Program-made: the position numbers and the translations under genes
Part shown: positions 58,589 to 64,000 of the stretch, one piece after another
Layout of the letters: each line of letters opens with the position of its first letter
How positions within the stretch are numbered: the first letter of the stretch is position 1
Notes under the pieces: model-generated
The model's database searches: none
Told to the model about the DNA's origin: nothing
What the model saw: the letters and a program-made list of their open reading frames with translations, nothing else
From: Pseudenterobacter timonensis
GTDB lineage: Bacteria > Pseudomonadota > Gammaproteobacteria > Enterobacterales > Enterobacteriaceae
Length of the DNA: 64,000 nucleotides
Reading direction: 5' to 3'
Assembly (NCBI RefSeq): GCF_900021175.1
Contig: NZ_FCOP01000011.1
Location: forward strand, 1,269,947-1,333,946

Positions 58589-58980
58589 GAGGCTGGCGGC
58601 AGCGGACAGCTCAGATCCCCTTCATCGCACTGCAATAGCGAGGAGAGCCAGGCTTCGCGCTCAACGGTTTTTTCCGCCAGACACTGATGGTTGATCATCG
58701 GCTGTACGCTGCCCCCCTGGGCGCCGGAGGCAACGAAGGCGCAGTCGGCGTCGCGCAGGGCGATCCACGCCTGCTGCGCCTTTTTCAGCAGATCGCGCTG
58801 GGGCGGCGTGGCGCGGCTCAGCACCGTTTGCCAGGTCTGGTTCAGCGCCTTGTCCGCCGTCTGGTACTGCTGCGCGGTGCAGCTGTTCAGTTCCGCCTGG
58901 CTGGTGGCGGTGTCGCATTCCGCCGCCAGCGCGCCGCTGCTGAGCAGCAGGGCTGCGGCGGCAATAAGCGTTTTTTTCAT
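58585..58980 (-). CDS. Secreted Cys-rich DUF1311 (LprI-like) protein
   Basis: 131-residue predicted periplasmic protein with the lysozyme-inhibitor LprI N-terminal (DUF1311) pattern. MKKTLIAAAALLLSSGALAA is a clear signal peptide. The mature part has six cysteines (AEC, NSC, ADC, HQC, LQC, LSC), enough for three disulfides, and the family-type motif LLKKAQQAWIALRDADC. The start at 58980 is chosen for its spacing from AGGGGG; the adjacent ATG at 58983 is possible. E. coli K-12 has no gene between rutR and putA, so this is a lineage-specific insertion. Activity as a lysozyme inhibitor is only a family-level possibility. Confidence 0.85.
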   Translation of the reverse strand: MKKTLIAAAALLLSSGALAAECDTATSQAELNSCTAQQYQTADKALNQTWQTVLSRATPPQRDLLKKAQQAWIALRDADCAFVASGAQGGSVQPMINHQCLAEKTVEREAWLSSLLQCDEGDLSCPLPPAS

Positions 58981-58993
58981 CATTTCCCCCTGT

Positions 58994-59065
58994 AAAAAAG
59001 CCGGATGCGCTGGGCTAATCCGGCCATGTTGACGGGTAGCCCCGGTAAGCGTAGCGCCACCGGGG
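58994..59065 (-). repeat. REP/BIME-like hairpin pair, likely putA terminator
   Basis: Two inverted repeats read on the minus strand: CCCCGGT/ACCGGGG (59065-59040) and GCCGGAT/ATCCGGC (59024-59000), the latter followed by six T. The arrangement parallels the pair after pepN. It lies between putA and the DUF1311 gene on the same strand. Confidence 0.75.
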
Positions 59066-59079
59066 AGATTGTACACGTT

Positions 59080-62000
59080 TTACCCGATTGTCATCAGGCT
59101 GGCGTTACCGCCCGCCGCCGCGGTATTGACGCTGAGCGAGCGCTCCACGTACAGGCGCTCCAGCAGCAGGGCGGTTTCACCCCGGGCAAAGCCCTGCACC
59201 GAGACAATCGCGCCGTCGCGGGCGGCGACCTGTTCGCACAGCTCGCGCAGCTGATCGGAGTCGCCGTGGTAGATCACCGCGTCGAACGGCTGGCTGGTCA
59301 TGCTCTCCGCCTTCGCCAGACGAATACGCGACGAGACCGCCTGCGGCAGCTTTTTCAGCAGATCGCGATGCAGCCCATCTTCCGGCCACAGCACCTCGCA
59401 GCCGGTAGCCATTGCCGCCGCCAGCTGGATCAGGCAATCCTCTTCGTTATCCGCCACGCAGAGCACGCGCTCGCGCGGCATCAGCGTCCAGGTGTTGCGC
59501 TCCCCGGTCGGCCCCGGCAGCACGCGCTGGGTGCCCGCCTGCGCCTGCTGGCCATACTGTTCGCAAAGCGCGCGCAGCGCAGGGCGATCGGCCGCCCAGC
59601 CCGCTAACGCCTCCAGCGGCTGGGTCAGTGTCGCTTTAAGACGGGCATCCACAGGATACGCTTTATCCTGACGGGCGAGCGTTACGCCTAAAGCCCCTTC
59701 CGGCCGGCTGGAGAGCAGGCGGTAGAGATAGAGCGGCCCGCCCGCTTTCGGACCGGTGCCGGAAAGCCCCTCTCCGCCGAAGGGCTGTACGCCCACCACG
59801 GCGCCCACCATGTTGCGGTTAACGTAGAGGTTACCCACTCTGGCGCTGCCGGTCACCTGCGCGATGGTCTCGTCGATACGGGTATGCACCCCGAGCGTGA
59901 GGCCATAGCCGGAGGCGTTGATCTGCCCGATAAGCTCCTCCAGATTGTTGCGGTTATAGCGCACCACGTGCAGTACCGGACCAAAGATCTCTTTTTTCAG
60001 TTCGTCAAAGCTGGCCAGCTCAATGAGGGTGGGCGCGACAAAGGTGCCGGTCGCCCACTCGCGGGCATCTTCGCTGTTTTCTCGCACCGCCTGGAAGACC
60101 GGACGGCCCTTCGCGCGCATCGCCTGTATATGTTCCTCAATATTGGCTTTGGCCTCCGCATCGATCACCGGGCCGATATCGGTGGTGAGACGCCCTGGGT
60201 TGCCCATCCGGCATTCGGCCATCGCGCCGCGCAGCATCTTCAGCGTGTGGTCAGCAATGTCCTCCTGCAGGCAGAGCACGCGCAGGGCGGAGCAGCGCTG
60301 TCCGGCGCTGTCGAAGGCGGAGGCGAGTACATCCACCACCACCTGTTCGGTCAGCGCCGAGGAGTCGACAATCATGGCGTTCATGCCGCCGGTTTCCGCG
60401 ATAAGCGGCGTCGGACGGCCCTGGGCATCCAGACGGGTGGCGATGTTGCGCTGCAGCAGCGTGGCCACGTCGGTTGAGCCGGTAAACATTACGCCGCGTA
60501 CCCGGGTATCGGCGGTCAGCTTCGCGCCGACCGTTTCGCCACGACCCGGCAGTAGCTGTACCACGCCCGCAGGCACGCCCGCCTCCAGCAGGATCTGAAC
60601 TCCCTGCGCGGCGATAAGCGGCGTCTGCTCGGCGGGTTTCGCCAGCACGCTGTTGCCCGCGGCCAGCGCGGCGGCAATCTGCCCGGTAAAGATCGCCAGC
60701 GGGAAGTTCCAGGGGCTGATACAGACCATCGGCCCCAGCGGACGGTGGGTTTCGTTATCAAAATCCTCGCGGACCTGGCCCGCGTAGTAGTGGAGGAAGT
60801 CCACCGCTTCGCGCACCTCGGCAATGGCGTTGCTGAAGGTTTTGCCCGCTTCACGCACCAGAATGCCGATCAGCTGCTGCATGCGATCTTCCATCAGCAG
60901 CGCGGCACGCTCCAGAATTGCGCCGCGCTCCTGCGGCGGGGTGGCAAACCAGATAGGCGCATTATCAATTGCGCTCTGCAACGCCGCCTCGACTTCCTCT
61001 TCGCTCGCCTCACGCACATAGCCCACCACGTCGCGCGGATCCGCCGGGTTAACGACCGGCTGCATCTCGCCATCCTCCACCGGCTGCGCCAGCAGCGGTT
61101 TTGCCTGCCATTTTTGCAGGGCGCTGTTCAGCAGGGCGGAGGAGAGGGAGGCCAGGCGGTGTTCGTTGGCGAGATCCAGCCCCGCCGAGTTAATGCGCCC
61201 CTTGCCGTACAGCTCGCGCGGCAGGGGGATCTTCGGATGGGGCAGGCCAAACTGGCCCTCCTGCGCCGCCAGTTTCTCCACCGCCTGCACCGGGTCGGCC
61301 ACCAGCTCGTCCAGCGGCAGGGTGCTGTCGGCGATGCGGTTAACGAAGGAGGTGTTAGCGCCATTCTCCAGCAGACGGCGCACCAGATAGGCGAGCAGCG
61401 TCTCATGGGTGCCGACCGGAGCGTAGATACGACACGGACGGTTCAGCTTGCCCTCCGAGACCTTACCGGTCACCTGCTCGTAGAGCGGTTCGCCCATGCC
61501 GTGCAGGCACTGGAACTCATATTGCCCCGGGTAGTAGTTCTGCCCGGCGAGGCTGTAGATCGCCGCCAGCGTATGGGCGTTATGGGTGGCGAACTGGGGG
61601 TAGATCAGATTCGGCACGCTGAGCAGCTTTTTGGCGCAGGCGAGGTAAGAGACATCGGTATAGACCTTGCGGGTATAGACCGGATAGCCCTCCAGCCCCT
61701 CCATCTGGGCGCGTTTGATTTCGCTATCCCAGTAGGCCCCTTTCACCAGACGGATCATCAGGCGGCGACGGCTGCGGGAGGCGAGGTCGATTAGGTAGTC
61801 AATGACGAACGGACAGCGTTTCTGGTAGGCCTGAATAACGAAACCAATCCCGTTCCAGCCTGCCAGCTCCGGCTCGAAGCAGAGTTTTTCCAGCAGGTCG
61901 AGGGAGATCTCCAGACGATCCGCCTCTTCGGCGTCGATATTGATGCCGATATCGTACTGGCGCGCCAGCAGGGTCAGAGATTTCAGGCGCGGGTAGAGTT

Positions 62001-63042
62001 CGTCCATCACCCGGTCGTACTGGGCGCGGCTGTAGCGCGGGTGCAGGGCGGAGAGCTTAATCGAGATCCCCGGTCCCTCATAAATGCCACGACCGTTAGA
62101 GGCTTTGCCGATGGCGTGGATCGCCTGCTGGTAAGAGACCATATAGGCCTGCGCGTCGGCGGCGGTCAGCGCCGCCTCTCCCAGCATGTCGTAGGAGTAG
62201 CGGAACCCTTTCTCCTCCAGGCGGCGGGCGTTCGCCAGCGCCTCGGCGATGGTTTCGCCGGTGACAAACTGTTCGCCCATCAGCCGCATCGCCATATCGA
62301 CCCCTTTGCGGATCAGCGGCTCGCCGCTCTTGCCGATGATGCGGTTCAGGGAGCGGGAGAGGTTGGCTTCGTTATGGGTGGAGACCAGCCTGCCGGTAAA
62401 CAGCAGCCCCCAGGTGGCGGCGTTAACGAACAGCGACGGGCTGCGGCCAATGTGCGACTGCCAGTTGCCGTTGCTGATCTTGTCGCGGATCAGCGCATCG
62501 CGGGTAGCTTTATCAGGGATACGCAGCAGCGCTTCGGCGAGGCACATCAACGCCACCCCCTCCTGGGAGGAGAGCGAGAACTCCTGCAGCAGGCTCTGCA
62601 CCATTCCGGCGCGCCCGGAGGCGGTTTTCTGATTACGCAGCTTTTCGGCCAGCGTCCAGGCGAGCTGGTGAGCCTGTTCAGCGACAGGCTGCGGCAGGCG
62701 GGCCTGCTCCAGCAGCATCGGCACGGCGTCGGTTTCGGCACGACGGTAAGCCCCGGTAATGGCGGCGCGGCTGACCGACTGCGGCAGGATCTGCTCGGCA
62801 AATTCCAGGAACGGCTGCGGGGACTCCTCCGTCGCAACGGCGGCTTCTTCCCCTTCATTGGCGGCTCCGGCCAGCAGGGCAGGCAGTTCAGGCAGACCTT
62901 CGTCGCTCTCCAGCCTTTCGAGATAATTAAAAATGGCCTGCTTAATCAGCCAGTGCGGGGTGCGATCGATACGGCTTGCGGCGTTTTTAATCCGCTCGCG
63001 GGTGGCTTCATCCAGCTTAACCCCCATGGTGGTCATGCCCAT
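59080..63042 (-). CDS. putA: Bifunctional proline dehydrogenase / glutamate semialdehyde dehydrogenase PutA
   Basis: Oxidises proline to glutamate in two steps and represses the put genes when proline is absent. The start at 63042 ([23 protein letters not shown] seven bases upstream) gives 1320 residues, the E. coli length. Domains: ribbon-helix-helix DNA-binding domain (1-47); FAD proline dehydrogenase barrel (about 260-570, with [15 protein letters not shown]); NAD-dependent aldehyde dehydrogenase (about 650-1130, with [11 protein letters not shown] and catalytic Cys in [11 protein letters not shown] near 916); C-terminal ALDH-like and flap region. No internal disruption seen. Confidence 0.98.
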   Translation of the reverse strand: MGMTTMGVKLDEATRERIKNAASRIDRTPHWLIKQAIFNYLERLESDEGLPELPALLAGAANEGEEAAVATEESPQPFLEFAEQILPQSVSRAAITGAYRRAETDAVPMLLEQARLPQPVAEQAHQLAWTLAEKLRNQKTASGRAGMVQSLLQEFSLSSQEGVALMCLAEALLRIPDKATRDALIRDKISNGNWQSHIGRSPSLFVNAATWGLLFTGRLVSTHNEANLSRSLNRIIGKSGEPLIRKGVDMAMRLMGEQFVTGETIAEALANARRLEEKGFRYSYDMLGEAALTAADAQAYMVSYQQAIHAIGKASNGRGIYEGPGISIKLSALHPRYSRAQYDRVMDELYPRLKSLTLLARQYDIGINIDAEEADRLEISLDLLEKLCFEPELAGWNGIGFVIQAYQKRCPFVIDYLIDLASRSRRRLMIRLVKGAYWDSEIKRAQMEGLEGYPVYTRKVYTDVSYLACAKKLLSVPNLIYPQFATHNAHTLAAIYSLAGQNYYPGQYEFQCLHGMGEPLYEQVTGKVSEGKLNRPCRIYAPVGTHETLLAYLVRRLLENGANTSFVNRIADSTLPLDELVADPVQAVEKLAAQEGQFGLPHPKIPLPRELYGKGRINSAGLDLANEHRLASLSSALLNSALQKWQAKPLLAQPVEDGEMQPVVNPADPRDVVGYVREASEEEVEAALQSAIDNAPIWFATPPQERGAILERAALLMEDRMQQLIGILVREAGKTFSNAIAEVREAVDFLHYYAGQVREDFDNETHRPLGPMVCISPWNFPLAIFTGQIAAALAAGNSVLAKPAEQTPLIAAQGVQILLEAGVPAGVVQLLPGRGETVGAKLTADTRVRGVMFTGSTDVATLLQRNIATRLDAQGRPTPLIAETGGMNAMIVDSSALTEQVVVDVLASAFDSAGQRCSALRVLCLQEDIADHTLKMLRGAMAECRMGNPGRLTTDIGPVIDAEAKANIEEHIQAMRAKGRPVFQAVRENSEDAREWATGTFVAPTLIELASFDELKKEIFGPVLHVVRYNRNNLEELIGQINASGYGLTLGVHTRIDETIAQVTGSARVGNLYVNRNMVGAVVGVQPFGGEGLSGTGPKAGGPLYLYRLLSSRPEGALGVTLARQDKAYPVDARLKATLTQPLEALAGWAADRPALRALCEQYGQQAQAGTQRVLPGPTGERNTWTLMPRERVLCVADNEEDCLIQLAAAMATGCEVLWPEDGLHRDLLKKLPQAVSSRIRLAKAESMTSQPFDAVIYHGDSDQLRELCEQVAARDGAIVSVQGFARGETALLLERLYVERSLSVNTAAAGGNASLMTIG

Positions 63043-63095
63043 GCCAAAACTCCTGTCGGTGTTAGATTCTGCGGTTAGCCCGCAATATCCACTAT

Positions 63096-63261
63096 GTTGC
63101 AACTTTGTGCAACCGTGTTAAATGTGACGCGGGTAACAAGCTGAGAAACCGCTGGATTGTTAATAATTGGTTATCAGGGATAACACTGCGTCAGCCTGCG
63201 ATTTATGCGGTGGTTAACACTTTTTGCGGGTGCAACCGGGAAAAGCGTGAGCGAGTGCAAC
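63096..63261. promoter_or_regulatory. put control region with PutA operator motifs
   Basis: PutA recognises GTTGCA. Copies on either strand lie at 63096-63101 and 63098-63103 (together the palindrome GTTGCAAC), 63108-63113, 63231-63236 and 63256-63261. E. coli has several such sites between putA and putP. They split into a putA-proximal and a putP-proximal cluster separated by about 120 bases, which would suit looping. The 403-base divergent gap (63043-63445) holds no gene that I can recognise. Confidence 0.8.
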
Positions 63262-63445
63262 CTATACGAAAGTCATATAAACCGGGGGCTGTTTTTCATG
63301 TAAATGCAGTGTTAAATCATTTGTGAATGGGCCGCGCTTACGGCAGGATACGCGCCCGACACGACAACACACCATCACCACGTTCCGGTGATCGAATAAC
63401 AAGGCAATCGGGATGGTTGCCGCGCGACAAGTCTGGAGAATTTGT

Positions 63446-64000
63446 ATGGCTTTGAGTACACCGATGCTGGTGACATTTTTCGTTTATATCTTTGGCATGA
63501 TCCTGATTGGGTTTATAGCATGGCGATCGACGAAAAACTTTGACGACTACATTCTCGGCGGTCGCAGCTTAGGGCCGGTGGTGACGGCGCTCTCCGCCGG
63601 GGCATCCGATATGAGCGGCTGGCTGCTGATGGGGCTGCCGGGGGCGATTTTCATCTCCGGGATCTCAGAAAGCTGGATCGCCATCGGGCTGACGCTCGGG
63701 GCGTGGATCAACTGGAAGCTGGTGGCGGGGCGCCTGCGCGTACACACCGAAGTCAACAACAATGCCCTGACCCTGCCGGACTACTTTACCGGACGTTTCG
63801 AGGACAAAAGCCGTATCCTGCGCATTATCTCCGCGCTGGTGATCCTGCTCTTTTTCACCATCTACTGTGCATCGGGTATTGTGGCGGGGGCGCGTCTGTT
63901 TGAAAGCACCTTCGGCATGAGCTACGAAACGGCGCTCTGGGCGGGGGCGGCGGCCACCATCCTCTACACCTTTATCGGTGGTTTCCTGGCGGTGAGCTGG
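63446..64000 (+). CDS. putP: Sodium/proline symporter PutP, 3' end missing
   Basis: Na+/proline symporter of the SSS family that supplies PutA. 185 codons are present before the window ends; the E. coli protein has about 502. It starts MALSTPMLVTFFVYIFGMIL behind CTGGAGAA. Hydrophobic helices 1-5 are evident. The conserved Na+/substrate-site stretch is SAGASDMSGWLLMGLPGA, with the Asp near residue 55. Divergent from putA. Confidence 0.97.
   Translation, partial: MALSTPMLVTFFVYIFGMILIGFIAWRSTKNFDDYILGGRSLGPVVTALSAGASDMSGWLLMGLPGAIFISGISESWIAIGLTLGAWINWKLVAGRLRVHTEVNNNALTLPDYFTGRFEDKSRILRIISALVILLFFTIYCASGIVAGARLFESTFGMSYETALWAGAAATILYTFIGGFLAVSW

Noticed and set aside
62041-63078. Open frame antisense to the N-terminal part of putA, running into the put control region
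   Set aside because: No start signal or homology; the region is explained by putA and the PutA operators.

Overview
This window is ordinary chromosomal backbone of a member of the Enterobacteriaceae. Nearly every gene matches an E. coli K-12 protein in order, strand and length, from mukB to putP (the 21-23 min region of the E. coli map). Details such as the OmpF and OmpA sequences, the GC-rich codon use and several local gene-content differences point to an Enterobacter/Leclercia/Klebsiella-like genus rather than Escherichia itself. The genus is an inference. I see no prophage, insertion sequence, CRISPR array, restriction system or defence island.

Layout. 1-7.5 kb: the 3' part of mukB (chromosome condensin), then ldtD and mepK (making and cutting 3-3 peptidoglycan cross-links) and gloC. 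7.5-13.4 kb, minus strand: aspC, ompF with its OmpR/MicF-type control region, asnS and pncB (NadR box). 13.6-20.6 kb: pepN, then the ssuEADCB alkanesulfonate operon on the minus strand. 20.8-31.3 kb: pyrD (PurR box and CTP-type leader), zapC, ycbX (convergent), rlmKL, uup, pqiABC. 31.5-37.6 kb: rmf, fabA, lonH, matP, ompA, sulA (LexA box), sxy. 37.5-47.2 kb: yccS-yccF, helD, mgsA, csgI, yccU, hspQ, rlmI, acyP, tusE, yccA. 47.4-52.2 kb: an orphan oligopeptide-binding protein, tRNA-Ser(UGA), agp, yccJ-wrbA, ymdF. 52.2-58.6 kb: the complete rutABCDEFG uracil-degradation operon and its divergent regulator rutR. 58.6-64 kb: a small Cys-rich secreted DUF1311 protein, putA, and the start of divergent putP with PutA-type operators between them.

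Functional themes. Three nutrient-scavenging units stand out: sulfonate sulfur (ssu), pyrimidine nitrogen (rut, with a sigma-54 promoter and a RutR operator) and proline (put). Envelope functions (LdtD, MepK, OmpF, OmpA, PqiABC) and nucleoid/division functions (MukB, MatP, ZapC, SulA) fill much of the rest.

Differences from the E. coli K-12 layout: the fimbrial genes between ssuE and pyrD are absent; the large block between serT and agp is absent; an OppA-like gene sits between yccA and serT; a DUF1311 gene sits between rutR and putA; and ssuB carries an in-frame 18-bp tandem duplication beside its ABC signature. I did not find a convincing undescribed system; these local differences are the best leads.
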